DNA of 64,000 nucleotides, taken from NCBI RefSeq assembly GCF_006351965.1, contig NZ_CP040932.1:3286001-3350000 (forward strand), given 5' to 3'. Origin of the DNA: Oceanicola sp. D3 (GTDB taxonomy: Bacteria; Pseudomonadota; Alphaproteobacteria; Rhodobacterales; Rhodobacteraceae). The position numbers were made by a program, and so were the translations under genes. Position 1 is the first letter of the stretch, and each line of letters begins with the position of its first letter. Under the pieces are notes generated by a model that made no database searches, was not told the DNA's origin, and saw only the letters and a program-made list of their open reading frames with translations. Positions 43,930-53,060 of this stretch are shown here, piece by piece.

Positions 43930-44579
43930 GCCAACCTGCCGCGCGGATCATGGACTTTCACACCTGCCCGCTGGTGCTGCCTCCGGGGCCGTTTTTGCCG
44001 CCGGTGCCGCATATCGGCGGGCCGGTGGTGAGCGGGCAGCCCAATGTGTTGATCTCCTATTCTCCGGCGGCGCGGGTCAGCGACACCTGTTTCTGCGCGG
44101 GCGTGCCGGACATGGTGGTGAGCGGGGCCTTCAACGTGCTGATCGGCAACATGCCCGCCGCGCGAATGGGCGATAGCACCATTCATGGCGGTGTCATCAC
44201 CACCGGCGCGCCCACTGTGTTGATCGGCACCAGCGGCGCGGGCGGCGGCGGCATGGGCGGGCTGGCAGGCTTTGCGCAATGGGTGATGAACCAGATCGAA
44301 GGCTGGATCGGCACTGGCAGCCTTGAAAGCGGCGAAAGTGGCGTGGCCTGCATGGTGCCCGAGAGCGCCTCTGACGCTGCATCAATGTCGGAGGTGGAGG
44401 CCCAGGCCGACAGGCTGCGCGAGGCCGCCGAAAGTGGCGTGCCCTTTGTCGAGGCCTGCTGCGCCGCAGGCCCGGCGCAGGACCGCCAGCAGGAGGAGGC
44501 CGAGAAGGAACGCCAAAAGGAGGGCGCCGAGATGAGCGCCTATGGCGACAGCTACCCCGGCAGCGGGGCGGGCGCCTGA
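43926..44579 (+). CDS. PAAR-domain protein with C-terminal extension
   Basis: 217 residues. The first about 100 form a PAAR repeat domain (ARIMDFHTCPL, VLISYSPAARVSD, NVLIGNMPAARMGD, TVLIGTSGAG), which caps a VgrG spike and carries effectors. His and Cys residues for zinc binding are present. The C-terminal part is Glu/Lys/Gln-rich and probably helical or disordered (QQEEAEKERQKEGAEM). The start overlaps the DUF2931-like stop (ATGA). Confidence 0.85.
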   Translation: MSQPAARIMDFHTCPLVLPPGPFLPPVPHIGGPVVSGQPNVLISYSPAARVSDTCFCAGVPDMVVSGAFNVLIGNMPAARMGDSTIHGGVITTGAPTVLIGTSGAGGGGMGGLAGFAQWVMNQIEGWIGTGSLESGESGVACMVPESASDAASMSEVEAQADRLREAAESGVPFVEACCAAGPAQDRQQEEAEKERQKEGAEMSAYGDSYPGSGAGA

Positions 44580-44582
44580 GCC

Positions 44583-45110
44583 ATGCCACGCTATGCGCTC
44601 ATAGACGCGGCCCGTTCGCCAAATATCTGGCCGCTGGTGCAGAGCGAGCCCGAGGCCCGCTCGCTGTTTGGCGGCAAAATCGCCCCCGCCCTTGCCGCCG
44701 CCGCCCCGTGGATCGTGCCGATCCGCCCCGGCACGGCGTTCAAGCAGGCGTTCCAGACCGAGGGCTGGGGCGATTTCTGGGGCATCGCCTGCTTCTCCCC
44801 CGCCCCGCTGCGCGAGGTGCGCCACAGCCTGCGCAAATGCCAGCAGGTGATGCTGCCGACGGGCCAGCCGGTGCTGTTTCGCTACTACGACCCGAGGGTT
44901 TTTGTGCCGATGATGCGCATGGCCGATGAGGGAGACATCGGCCCGTGGTTTGCCCGGGTGACGGATTTTTGGGCCCCCGACCCGGACAGCGGCGCGACGA
45001 TCCGATTTTTGCGCGATGGCAAGGGGCGACTGCGCACACAGGCGATGACGCCGGAGCGACAGGCCACGCTGGCCGCGCGGGCCATGGGCTCGGCGCCCGG
45101 GTCGCCATAA
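44583..45110 (+). CDS. DUF4123 T6SS effector adaptor/chaperone
   Basis: 175 residues. The family pattern is visible: YALIDAARSPNIW at the N terminus, WGIACFSPAPLREVRHSLRKCQQV in the middle, and the signature LFRYYDPRVFVPMM. DUF4123 (Tap/TEC) proteins bind effectors and load them on VgrG or PAAR. It begins 3 bp after the PAAR gene and closes the module. No VgrG, Hcp or sheath genes are nearby. Confidence 0.82.
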   Translation: MPRYALIDAARSPNIWPLVQSEPEARSLFGGKIAPALAAAAPWIVPIRPGTAFKQAFQTEGWGDFWGIACFSPAPLREVRHSLRKCQQVMLPTGQPVLFRYYDPRVFVPMMRMADEGDIGPWFARVTDFWAPDPDSGATIRFLRDGKGRLRTQAMTPERQATLAARAMGSAPGSP

Positions 45111-45148
45111 CGGGGCAGCTCTTCGGGGCGCTTTGGCCCCTCATCGCA

Positions 45149-45191
45149 GTTGCGGGGAGCGCCGAAAGGGCAAGGGAGCAGCCCCCGCAAC
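45149..45191. terminator. inverted repeat between convergent DUF4123 and SDR genes
   Basis: GTTGCGGGG (45149-45157) and CCCCGCAAC (45183-45191) are perfectly complementary across 25 nt. It lies in the convergent gap and could act on transcripts from both sides. No strong U-tract follows. Confidence 0.4.
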
Positions 45192-45197
45192 CGGCCC

Positions 45198-45971
45198 CTA
45201 CTCGGGATAGACGCCGGGAATGACCTGATCGAAATCAACGCAGGCCCCCGTCATCACACCCGCCTTCTCGCTCAGCAGATAGCTGGCAAGATGGGCGACA
45301 TGCTCGGGCTTCACCAACTGCCCAAAGGGCATCTTCGCCTCGGCCTTTTCCAGCCAGTCATCACCGCCATCGTGATACTTGCGCTGAATCTCATCCTCTC
45401 CCGGCGTGTCCATCCAGCCGCAATTGATGCCGTTCACCCGGATGCGGTTGTGGCGCAGGGTGTTGGCCGCGTTCTTGGTGACATTGACCATGAGCGCCTT
45501 GGAGGCCGCATAAGGCGAAAGGAAGCTCTGCCCGCCGTGCACGACGATCGAGAGGATGTTGACGATCGACGCCGGGTGCCCCGCTTCGATGGCCAGTTGC
45601 GCCATGCGCTGGAGGGCGAAATAGGGCGAGCGGGCATTGGCTGTCATCAGCCTGTCCCAGAGCTCGGGGGTGGTGTCGAGCACGGTGCCACGGTCGGTGA
45701 GCGCCGCCGAGTTCACCAGCGCATCAAGGCGGCCCATCTGGGCGGCGGCTTTTTCGACCAGAGCCACGGTGGCCTCGGTATCCAGCAGATCGACGGGCAT
45801 GAAGCTGGCGCCGATTTCCTCGGCCACGGCCTCGCCGCGCGCCACATTGCGCGACGCGATGACGAGATTGGTGCAGCCCTCGGCCCGGAGGCGCTCGGCA
45901 ATGGCGCGGCCCAGCCCTTGGGTGCCGCCGATAACGAGGGCGTGGGTCTTGGCGTGGGTGTCGTCGCTCAT
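45198..45971 (-). CDS. short-chain dehydrogenase/reductase
   Basis: 257-residue classical SDR. The cofactor motif is GGTQGLG (TGxxxGxG variant), structural VNSAALT replaces NNAG, and the active-site Tyr/Lys are in SPYAASKAL with Ser upstream (NILSIVV). The substrate is unknown. The ATG at 45971 was chosen because the frame upstream lacks family similarity. It stands alone, divergent from the TRAP transporter genes. Confidence 0.85.
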   Translation of the reverse strand: MSDDTHAKTHALVIGGTQGLGRAIAERLRAEGCTNLVIASRNVARGEAVAEEIGASFMPVDLLDTEATVALVEKAAAQMGRLDALVNSAALTDRGTVLDTTPELWDRLMTANARSPYFALQRMAQLAIEAGHPASIVNILSIVVHGGQSFLSPYAASKALMVNVTKNAANTLRHNRIRVNGINCGWMDTPGEDEIQRKYHDGGDDWLEKAEAKMPFGQLVKPEHVAHLASYLLSEKAGVMTGACVDFDQVIPGVYPE

Positions 45972-46203
45972 GGGGGCCTCCGCGATGGTGTGCCGGGAGC
46001 CTATGCCGGGCCGGGCGCGGTGGCCAGAGGGCGGCGTTGCGGGCCTGACAGCGCCCCTCCCCCTGCCCTTTTTGAATAGGCCCGACGGAAAATGAACTGG
46101 ATACACGCCCCTGCATATCATCTAGCATGTGTCGCCCGGGACCAATCGCCTGTTGGCCCCGAATGTAACATGACGAACAAAAACTAATGACGGGAGGGTC
46201 ATC

Positions 46204-47127
46204 ATGATCAAACACATCGGCCTCGCGGCCGCATTCATCGGTGCCTCCGCCTTCGGGGCGGCGGCGCAAGAGCGGGTTTCCATCGGCACCGGCGGCACCG
46301 GCGGCGTGTTCTACGCCGTGGGCGCGGGCATGGCAGACCTGCTGTCGCGCAAGCTCGACGGGGTGAGCGCCAATGCCGAAGTTACCGGCGCCTCCATCGA
46401 AAACATCCGCCGCGTTTCCGCCGGCGAGATGACAATCGGCTTCTCCTCGGCCTCCACGCTCTATGAGGCCAAGAACGGCAGCGGTGCCTTTGACGGCGAT
46501 GCCCAGAACGTGGCCGCCATCGCCTATCTCTACCCCGCCGTGCTCCAGATCGCCGCCACCGAAGCGAGCGGCGCCGCCGGGGTGAAAGACCTCGCCGATC
46601 TGAAAATCTCCGTCGGCCCTCCCGGCTCCAACTCTTCGGTCTTTTCCGAGCGCCTGCTGACCTCGCAGGATGCGTTCAACGTCGGCAACGTCAGCTTTCT
46701 GAGCTACGGCGAGGCGACCGGGGCAATCAAGAACGGGCAGCTTGAGGGCTCGATGATCCTCGCAGGCACCCCGGCCTCGGCCTTCATCGAACTGTTCACC
46801 ACCGAAGACGTGAAGCTGGTGCCCGTGGTGGCCGATGACGTGACCGGGCTGATCGAGGAGTTCCCCTTTTACGAGGTCGTCGAAATCCCCGGCGGCACCT
46901 ATGAAGGCGAATCCGAGGCCGTTGTGGCCGTGGGCGACCCGGCAATTCTCTTTGCCGCCGCCGATGCCGACCCGGCGCTGATCGAAAGCATCACCGCCAC
47001 GCTCTTTGACAACCTTGGAGAGCTGGGCGCGGTGCACCCGGCGGCCAAGAAGATCACCAAGGAAAAGGCCACCTCCACGCCGATTGATCTGCACCCCGGC
47101 GCGCAGACCTATTTCGACGGGCAATAA
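46204..47127 (+). CDS. TAXI-family TRAP transporter solute receptor
   Basis: 307-residue periplasmic receptor. A Sec signal peptide ends GAAAQE; the mature start VSIGTGGTGGVFYAVGAGMAD is the TAXI signature, followed by TGASIENIRRVSAGEMTIGFSSA. TAXI TRAP systems import dicarboxylates or amino acids such as glutamate, but the cargo cannot be read from sequence. The start has GGGAGGGTC upstream. A strong hairpin separates it from the permease gene. Confidence 0.88.
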   Translation: MIKHIGLAAAFIGASAFGAAAQERVSIGTGGTGGVFYAVGAGMADLLSRKLDGVSANAEVTGASIENIRRVSAGEMTIGFSSASTLYEAKNGSGAFDGDAQNVAAIAYLYPAVLQIAATEASGAAGVKDLADLKISVGPPGSNSSVFSERLLTSQDAFNVGNVSFLSYGEATGAIKNGQLEGSMILAGTPASAFIELFTTEDVKLVPVVADDVTGLIEEFPFYEVVEIPGGTYEGESEAVVAVGDPAILFAAADADPALIESITATLFDNLGELGAVHPAAKKITKEKATSTPIDLHPGAQTYFDGQ

Positions 47128-47135
47128 GCCTCTCT

Positions 47136-47160
47136 GGCGGGGCCGCTGAAAGGCCCCGCC
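47136..47160 (+). terminator. attenuator hairpin between TRAP receptor and permease
   Basis: GGCGGGGCC (47136-47144) and GGCCCCGCC (47152-47160) form a perfect 9-bp stem with a 7-base loop, just after the receptor stop. With no U-run it probably gives partial termination or 3' stabilisation, favouring excess receptor. Confidence 0.6.
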
Positions 47161-47210
47161 CACCCCTCCCGCACTTCTTTGGCCCCCATGGCGGCAGGAA
47201 CACCCCCATA

Positions 47211-49109
47211 ATGACCCCACTCACCGATATTTTGCCCGGCAGCGCTCTGCCCCGCTGGGAACGCCTCGCCGCTACCGCCGCGCTGGCGCTGCTCTCTGCG
47301 CTCGTCACCGCCCTCTGCATCTGGTCGGCGTGGTTTGGCGACATCACCGCGCTGGTGCTGCGCTCCACCTTCTTTTCGCTGATGGTCGCCGCCGGCCTCG
47401 TTGTTGTGGCCACAGAGCGGCCCGGATGGCTGCGGGTGGTGATCTATGCGCTGGCCGCCGCCGTGCTCATCCCCGGCCCCTACCTCTGGCTCAACTACCT
47501 TGCCATCGTGCGCTCCGGCGGCATCGCCAGCCAGCTCGACATGGTGCTTTTCTCGCTGTGCAGCGTCGCGGTGCTGGTGCTGGCGCGCTACCTGATCGGC
47601 TGGGTCATGGTTGGCCTTGGCGTGGTGGCGCTGGCCTATGCGTTTTTCGGCGACATGATCCCGGGCACCTATGGCCACGCGGGCTATTCGCTGAGCCGCG
47701 TCACCTCCAACCTGTTCCTGCGCACCGAGGGGCTCTTTGGCCTGCCGATGGGCGTGGCGGTGCAATATATCCTGCTGTTCTCGCTGCTTGGCACGCTGCT
47801 GCTGAAGACCGGGCTGGGGCAGGTGTTCGTTGATCTGGCCCATGCCGCCACGGGCCGTGTTCAGGGCGGCCCGGCGCTGACGGCGGTTGTCTCTTCCACC
47901 ATGTTCTCTTCGATCAACGGCTCGGCAGTGGCGGGGGTTGTCACCACCGGCACCTTCACCATCCCGCTGATGAAGCGCACCGGCTACCGGCCCAAGGTGG
48001 CGGGGGCGATCGAGGCGGCGGCCTCTTCGGCGGGGCAGATCATGCCCCCCGTCATGGGCGCAGCCGCCTTCCTCATGGCCGAGGTCACCCAGACGCCCTA
48101 TGCCACCATCGCCGCCGCCGCGCTGATCCCGGCGTTGCTCTACGTCTTCGCCCTGCTGGTGGGCGTGCGTGAAGAGGCGGGCAAGTTTGACCTTGGCCGC
48201 GCCGACCCTGCCGAGATCCCGGCGCTGCGCGAGGTGCTGATGAAGCGCGGCCACCTGCTCATTCCGCTCGTTGGGCTGATCGTCTTCCTCGCCGTGGGCT
48301 ACACCCCCTCCGCCGCCGCCGTGCTCTGCATCGCCACCACGCTCGTTGTTTCGCTCTTCGGCAAGGCCACGCGGATCGGGCCGGTGGGGCTGCTGACGGT
48401 GATGATGGAAACCGTGAAGAACGTGCTGCCCATCGTCGCCGCCGTGGCGATTGCGGGCATGCTCATCGGCGTGCTCACCCTCACCGGCATGGCGCTGAAG
48501 CTCTCCTCGCTGATCCTCACCGCCGGGGCGGGCTCGCTGTTTCTGACGCTGCTGCTGACCATGGTGGCCAGCTTCGTGCTGGGGCTCGGCATGCCCACAT
48601 CGGCGGCCTACCTGCTGCTGGCGATCCTCATCGCCCCCGCGCTGGAGCAATTCGGCCTGCCGGTGATCGCGGCGCATATGTTCATCTTCTACTACGGGCT
48701 CTTGTCGGCCATCACCCCGCCGGTGGCGCTGGCCGCCTATGCGGGGGCCTCGATTGCCGGGGCGGAGCCGAACGAGACGGCGATGGAGAGCATCCGGCTG
48801 GGCTTCGTGAAGGTCGTCGCGCCTTTCCTCTTTGTCTACGCGCCCGAGCTGCTGCTGATCGGCACGCCGACTGGCATCGCCCTGGCCACGGTGGCGGCCT
48901 TTGCGGGCACCTTTGCCGCAGGCACGGCGCTGACGGGCTGGTTGATAAAGCCTCTGACGGCTGCTCATCGCGCGGGCTTCGTCGCGGTGGCCGCGCTTTC
49001 GACGGTGGCGCTTGTCTGGCCGGTCGGCGACGCGTTGAGCCTTGCGGCAGAACTGGCGGGGCTGGCGCTGTTGGGCGGGCTGATCCTTGTGCTGCGGCGC
49101 CCGGCCTGA
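47211..49109 (+). CDS. TRAP transporter fused small (DctQ) and large (DctM) permease
   Basis: 632 residues, very hydrophobic throughout. The N-terminal about 140 residues hold the DctQ-type helices; the rest is the DctM-type domain (SSTMFSSINGSAVAGVVTTGTFTIPL, GGQIMPPVMGAAAF-like region, LGLGMPTSAAYLLLAIL). Such 4TM+12TM fusions go with TAXI receptors, as here. Sodium-coupled uptake at the inner membrane is expected. Confidence 0.88.
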   Translation: MTPLTDILPGSALPRWERLAATAALALLSALVTALCIWSAWFGDITALVLRSTFFSLMVAAGLVVVATERPGWLRVVIYALAAAVLIPGPYLWLNYLAIVRSGGIASQLDMVLFSLCSVAVLVLARYLIGWVMVGLGVVALAYAFFGDMIPGTYGHAGYSLSRVTSNLFLRTEGLFGLPMGVAVQYILLFSLLGTLLLKTGLGQVFVDLAHAATGRVQGGPALTAVVSSTMFSSINGSAVAGVVTTGTFTIPLMKRTGYRPKVAGAIEAAASSAGQIMPPVMGAAAFLMAEVTQTPYATIAAAALIPALLYVFALLVGVREEAGKFDLGRADPAEIPALREVLMKRGHLLIPLVGLIVFLAVGYTPSAAAVLCIATTLVVSLFGKATRIGPVGLLTVMMETVKNVLPIVAAVAIAGMLIGVLTLTGMALKLSSLILTAGAGSLFLTLLLTMVASFVLGLGMPTSAAYLLLAILIAPALEQFGLPVIAAHMFIFYYGLLSAITPPVALAAYAGASIAGAEPNETAMESIRLGFVKVVAPFLFVYAPELLLIGTPTGIALATVAAFAGTFAAGTALTGWLIKPLTAAHRAGFVAVAALSTVALVWPVGDALSLAAELAGLALLGGLILVLRRPA

Positions 49110-49115
49110 ACCAAT

Positions 49116-49142
49116 GGCGTAAGGCCACCCCGGCCTTACGCC
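49116..49142. terminator. bidirectional terminator-like inverted repeat
   Basis: GGCGTAAGGCC (49116-49126), spacer ACCCC, GGCCTTACGCC (49132-49142): a perfect 11-bp stem in the convergent gap between the TRAP permease and gph. The right arm overlaps the gph stop codon. Confidence 0.6.
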
Positions 49143-49792
49143 GCCTCAGCCTCCAGCTTGCGCACCAGACCGGCCAGTTTGGTGTAATCGGAAAACGCCG
49201 CGCGGTGGGGCAGCGCCGCCACCTCCGCTTTCCGGTAGCCTTCGGTGAAGAGCAGGAAGGGCACGCCAGCGCGGCGCGCGGTTTCTGCATCCACCTCGCT
49301 GTCGCCCACGTAGATCGCGGGGCCCTCGCCCAGCGCGGCAAAGGCGGCCTCCAGCGGGGCCGGGTCCGGCTTGTGGGTGGGCAGGCTGTCGCCGCCGAGG
49401 ATGGTGGCGAAAAAGCGGGTGAGATCGAGGTGGGCGAGCACGGCCTTGCAGGGCACGAGCGGCTTGTTGGTGCAGATCCCGAGGCTATGGCCGCCCGCGC
49501 GCAGGGCCTCCAGCGCCGCCACCACGCCGGGATAAACCTTTGTGCGCGTAACCAGCGTTTCATAGCTTGCCACGAAGGCCGCCAGCATGCGGGCGTGCTC
49601 GCTCTCCGCGATGCCGCGTGCACGGCGGACCTTTTCGATAAACACCGACGCCCCCTGCCCGATAAAGCTGTGGGTGTCGGCAAGGGTGATCGGCTCCACG
49701 CCCTCGGCCTCCAGCAGCACGTTCGCCCCGGCGTGGATGTCGGGGGCGGAGTCAATCAGCGTGCCGTCGAGATCAAAGACGATGCGGGCCAT
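49136..49792 (-). CDS. gph: phosphoglycolate phosphatase (HAD family)
   Basis: 218-residue HAD phosphatase. Motif I is VFDLDGTLIDSAPDI, motif II CTNKP, motif III Lys in the KAVLAHLDL region, motif IV YVGDSEVDAETARRAG. These match Gph, which hydrolyses 2-phosphoglycolate from DNA repair or oxygenase activity. Its ATG overlaps the rpe stop by one base, so translation is coupled; the rpe-gph pair is common in proteobacteria. Confidence 0.87.
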   Translation of the reverse strand: MARIVFDLDGTLIDSAPDIHAGANVLLEAEGVEPITLADTHSFIGQGASVFIEKVRRARGIAESEHARMLAAFVASYETLVTRTKVYPGVVAALEALRAGGHSLGICTNKPLVPCKAVLAHLDLTRFFATILGGDSLPTHKPDPAPLEAAFAALGEGPAIYVGDSEVDAETARRAGVPFLLFTEGYRKAEVAALPHRAAFSDYTKLAGLVRKLEAEAA

Positions 49793-50487
49793 CAGCCGGC
49801 TTGCGCCGCTTCGGCCGCCTCGCGGATGGCGCGGATGTTCTGGCCATAGACCTCCGGCTTATCCACCGAACCGCCCTTGAACACCGCCGACCCGGCCACA
49901 AAGCAATCTGCCCCCGCCGCGACCAGCGGGCCAACGGTGGACGGGTCCACCCCGCCATCAACCTGAATATGCACCTCGCGGTCGCCGATCATCTCGCGCA
50001 CCTGCGCCACCTTGGCCACGCTGGAGGGGATAAACTTTTGCCCGCCGAAGCCGGGGTTCACGCTCATCACCAGCACCATATCCACAAGGTCGAGCAGCTC
50101 GGAGATGACGCTGGCGGGCGTGCCGGGATTGAGGCTGATGCCGCATTTAACGCCCTGCGCCTTGATCGCCTGAAGCGTGCGGTGCGGGTGCGGCCCGGCC
50201 TCCCAATGGGCCACGATCATATCGGCCCCGGCCTCTGCATAGGCCTCGATGTAGGGATCGACGGGGGCGATCATCAGGTGCACGTCCATGAAGGTTTTGA
50301 CGTGCGGGCGAAAGGCCTTCACCGCGGGCGGGCCGAAGGTGAGGTTGGGCACGAAATGGCCATCCATCACATCCACATGCACCCAATCGGCCCCCTGCCC
50401 CTCGATGGCGCGGATCTCGGCACCGAAGTTGGCGAAATCGGCAGAGAGGATCGAGGGGGCGATCTTGATGGAACGGTCGAATGGCAT
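49792..50487 (-). CDS. rpe: ribulose-phosphate 3-epimerase
   Basis: 231-residue TIM-barrel epimerase interconverting ribulose 5-phosphate and xylulose 5-phosphate. Family signatures are [45 protein letters not shown] and [10 protein letters not shown], covering the metal-binding His/Asp residues and phosphate loop. Length is normal. First gene of a two-gene unit with gph. Confidence 0.95.
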   Translation of the reverse strand: MPFDRSIKIAPSILSADFANFGAEIRAIEGQGADWVHVDVMDGHFVPNLTFGPPAVKAFRPHVKTFMDVHLMIAPVDPYIEAYAEAGADMIVAHWEAGPHPHRTLQAIKAQGVKCGISLNPGTPASVISELLDLVDMVLVMSVNPGFGGQKFIPSSVAKVAQVREMIGDREVHIQVDGGVDPSTVGPLVAAGADCFVAGSAVFKGGSVDKPEVYGQNIRAIREAAEAAQAG

Positions 50488-50573
50488 GCGGCAGCCTCCA
50501 TGAGCGGCAGAAAGGGCGCGTGGGCGCGTTGGTTGCCCTGCGTTATGGTCGACCGAGGCCCAGCGTCAAGCGC

Positions 50574-52469
50574 TCAGGCGGGCAGCAACACGCCCTCGAA
50601 GAAGGCGGCAAGCTCGGCGCGGGCGTCGAGCGGCAGCACATGGGCCACGTATTGATCGGGGCGCACCACCACCATGCAGCCCTGCGCCCGGTCCAGCCCG
50701 CGCATCTCGAAGATGTCGCCTGCGCCCTTGTGATCCACGCAGAAGAGCTTTTCGTGATCCTGCAAGCCAAGCGGCCCCTTCACCGGCTTCAACATCGCGG
50801 GCGCGGCGTCGTAGGCGACCGTATCGAAGGTGCCTTGCAGCACGCCGCGCAGGTCGATCACCGCGTCAATGTCTTCGCCCTCGCGGGTGTGGCGCAGGAC
50901 CGGGCTGGTGTCTGCCGTGCCCAACCACTCCGCCAGATCGTAAAGGCCGCGCGGGTCTTGCCCCGCAAAGGCATAGATCCGCCAGCGCCCATCCGCCTCG
51001 GCCACGTGCCCAAGGTGCATCTGCATCGCATCGGCCACCCGCACCACCGGCGCGGAGTGAAACCGGCGGCCGATCTCGAAGCCGGGTGCAAGGGCCTGAT
51101 GCACCGACTCGGCAGTGAGGCGGGAAGGATCATACTTCACCGCAAGCCCGCCGGTGAACATGAGGTTCTCGATAAAGGCCTTCTGAAAGCGCGGCATGTC
51201 GCCTCCGTCCAGCTTGGACTCGCCGGGCGGGGCCGACATGATGCGCGACCATTCGTGATCGGTGTCGATCAGCCGCTTGGCCTCGGCCCAGCGCTCGGCG
51301 GAGTAGCTGCGCAACAGCTCCGGCCCGGCCCGCCCGGTGAGCACATGGGCCAGCTTCCAGCCAAGGTTGAAGCTGTCTTGCATCGACACGTTCATCCCCT
51401 GCCCCGCCTTGGGGCTGTGGGTGTGGCAGGCATCGCCAGCGGTAAACACGCGGGGGCCGTGGCCCTCGCTCGCGTCATCGAACCGGTCGGTCAGGCGGTG
51501 GCCGATTTCGTAGATCGACCACCAGACCACCTCTTTCACGTCGATGCTGTAGGGCGCCATGATGCGGTTGGCGGCGGCAATCAGGTGATCGGCGGTGAAG
51601 TTGCGCTGCGCCACCCGCTCATCGGGGTTCAGCTTGTCGAGCTCGACATACATGCGAAAGAGGTAGCCGCCCTCACGCGGCAGGATCAGCGTGTTGCCCT
51701 CGCTGGCCGAGGTGATCAGGCACTTCTGGCGCACATCAGGAAAGTCGGTGTTGGCGAGAATATCCATCACGCCCCAGGCCTGATGCGCCGCGTCGCCATG
51801 CAGCTTGCCGCCGATAGCGCGACGCACGTTGGAGCGGGCACCATCGCAGCCGACAACGTAGTTGGCCCGCACCACGTGGACCTCGCCCGCGTTGATCCCG
51901 GTGTTCTCCAGCGTCACGGTCACCGGGTGTTCACTGGCCTCCCGGTCCACCTGAACATCCTTCACCGACCACGAGTAATCCGGCTCCAGCCGCGCGGGCG
52001 ATTTGCGCATCACATCAAGGAACAGCTCATGCACACGGGCCTGGTTGAGCAGGGTGTGGGGCATTTCGGAGCTGCCCTCGGGCACATCCTGCACCCGCCC
52101 GATGCGGTGGATGTGGCCGGGGTTGGCCGGGTCGGGCGACCAGAAGGCCGTTTGGTTCACCCAGTAGCTCTCGCGCTTGACCTTCTCGCCAAAGCCGAAG
52201 GCCTGAAACATCTCCATCGTGCGGGTGTTCACCCCATCGGCCTGCCCCTTTTCGATCGGGCCGGGCTTGGGCTCGACGATCATCGTGTCGATCTGCGGAA
52301 ACTGCGCAAGCTGGGCGGCAAGGCAAAGGCCGGCAGGCCCGCATCCGGCGATCAGCACATCAACCTTGTCGGGCAGCGGCGCAAAGCCCCCCCGCGCCCG
52401 CCGGTTGGGCGCGGCATTGCGCAGGTCGGGGTCTCCGCCACGAAATCCATTGAGGTAATACTGCATCAC
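50574..52469 (-). CDS. FAD-dependent aromatic hydroxylase, MobA-like (3-hydroxybenzoate 4-monooxygenase)
   Basis: 631-residue class A flavoprotein monooxygenase with a C-terminal thioredoxin-like dimerisation domain (phenol hydroxylase group). FAD motifs are VLIAGCGPAGL near residue 39, the DG motif VVGCDGARSNVRR, and GDACHTHSPKAGQGMN. The N-terminal MMQYYLNGFRGGDP and overall similarity fit 3-hydroxybenzoate 4-hydroxylase, which makes protocatechuate from 3-hydroxybenzoate. Phenol 2-monooxygenase is the main alternative. It is divergent from a MarR regulator, as mobA is from mobR in Comamonas. Ring-cleavage genes are not in the window. Confidence 0.82.
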   Translation of the reverse strand: MMQYYLNGFRGGDPDLRNAAPNRRARGGFAPLPDKVDVLIAGCGPAGLCLAAQLAQFPQIDTMIVEPKPGPIEKGQADGVNTRTMEMFQAFGFGEKVKRESYWVNQTAFWSPDPANPGHIHRIGRVQDVPEGSSEMPHTLLNQARVHELFLDVMRKSPARLEPDYSWSVKDVQVDREASEHPVTVTLENTGINAGEVHVVRANYVVGCDGARSNVRRAIGGKLHGDAAHQAWGVMDILANTDFPDVRQKCLITSASEGNTLILPREGGYLFRMYVELDKLNPDERVAQRNFTADHLIAAANRIMAPYSIDVKEVVWWSIYEIGHRLTDRFDDASEGHGPRVFTAGDACHTHSPKAGQGMNVSMQDSFNLGWKLAHVLTGRAGPELLRSYSAERWAEAKRLIDTDHEWSRIMSAPPGESKLDGGDMPRFQKAFIENLMFTGGLAVKYDPSRLTAESVHQALAPGFEIGRRFHSAPVVRVADAMQMHLGHVAEADGRWRIYAFAGQDPRGLYDLAEWLGTADTSPVLRHTREGEDIDAVIDLRGVLQGTFDTVAYDAAPAMLKPVKGPLGLQDHEKLFCVDHKGAGDIFEMRGLDRAQGCMVVVRPDQYVAHVLPLDARAELAAFFEGVLLPA

Positions 52470-52493
52470 TTGCCCTCCTCCGGCCTGCTGATG

Positions 52494-52555
52494 GGCAATT
52501 AATAACTACACTTATCATTTACGGTCAAGAAAAATATGTATACGTATTAATTGCC
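52494..52555. promoter_or_regulatory. inverted repeat in the hydroxylase/MarR divergent promoter
   Basis: GGCAATTAATA (52494-52504) and TATTAATTGCC (52545-52555) are perfect mirror copies 40 nt apart. ATACGTAT, an 8-bp palindrome, lies at 52540-52547. The 113-bp region is strikingly AT-rich. These are likely operators for the divergently encoded MarR protein. Confidence 0.6.
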
Positions 52556-52582
52556 GGTCAACGGCACCGCGAGGGAGGCGGA

Positions 52583-53029
52583 ATGAAAGCGCTCGTCATG
52601 GCCGGACACCTGATCCGGCGGCTCAACCAGATGTCCACCCATGTGTTCTCCACCCGCATTCAGGAGGCCGGGTTTGATGTTACGCCCGTGCAGTTTGCGG
52701 CGCTGGATGCGATCCTGAGTTATCCGGGGATTGATCAGGCCGGGGTGGCCGCGGCCATCGCCTACGACCGCGCCACCATCGGCGGGGTGATCGACCGGCT
52801 GGAGCAGAAGGGCTATGTCTCCCGGCAGGTCAGCCCACGAGACCGACGCGCGCGCGAGGTTCGGGCCACCGAGGCAGGCCGCGCCGCCTTTGAAGAGATC
52901 CTGCCCATCGTGACCGCCCTGCAAGAGGAGCTTCTGGCAGAGCTCGACGCTGGCGAGCGCGAGGCCTTTCTGCGCCTCGCCCGCAAGGCCATCGGCCCGG
53001 CCATGGCACTGCCGCCGCAGCCGGACTGA
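52583..53029 (+). CDS. MarR-family transcriptional regulator
   Basis: 148 residues with the winged-helix MarR core: VTPVQFAALDAIL, the recognition-helix region YDRATIGGVIDRLEQKGYVSR, and the wing PRDRRAREVRATEAG. It probably represses the divergent aromatic hydroxylase and is released by its phenolic substrate, like MobR (inference from layout). GAGGGAGGCGGA before the ATG is a strong ribosome binding site. Confidence 0.87.
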   Translation: MKALVMAGHLIRRLNQMSTHVFSTRIQEAGFDVTPVQFAALDAILSYPGIDQAGVAAAIAYDRATIGGVIDRLEQKGYVSRQVSPRDRRAREVRATEAGRAAFEEILPIVTALQEELLAELDAGEREAFLRLARKAIGPAMALPPQPD

Positions 53030-53060
53030 CGCCGCTCACAGCGCGCTCACCCCCCTGCCC

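Noticed and set aside
41061-45110. A full type VI secretion system
   Set aside because: Only effector, PAAR and adaptor genes are present; no sheath, baseplate, VgrG or Hcp genes in the window.
47109-48968. 619-codon minus-strand frame over the TRAP permease
   Set aside because: Charged low-complexity translation of the antisense of a membrane protein.
50481-52502. 673-codon plus-strand frame over the hydroxylase gene
   Set aside because: Antisense shadow; the flavoprotein motifs are on the minus strand.
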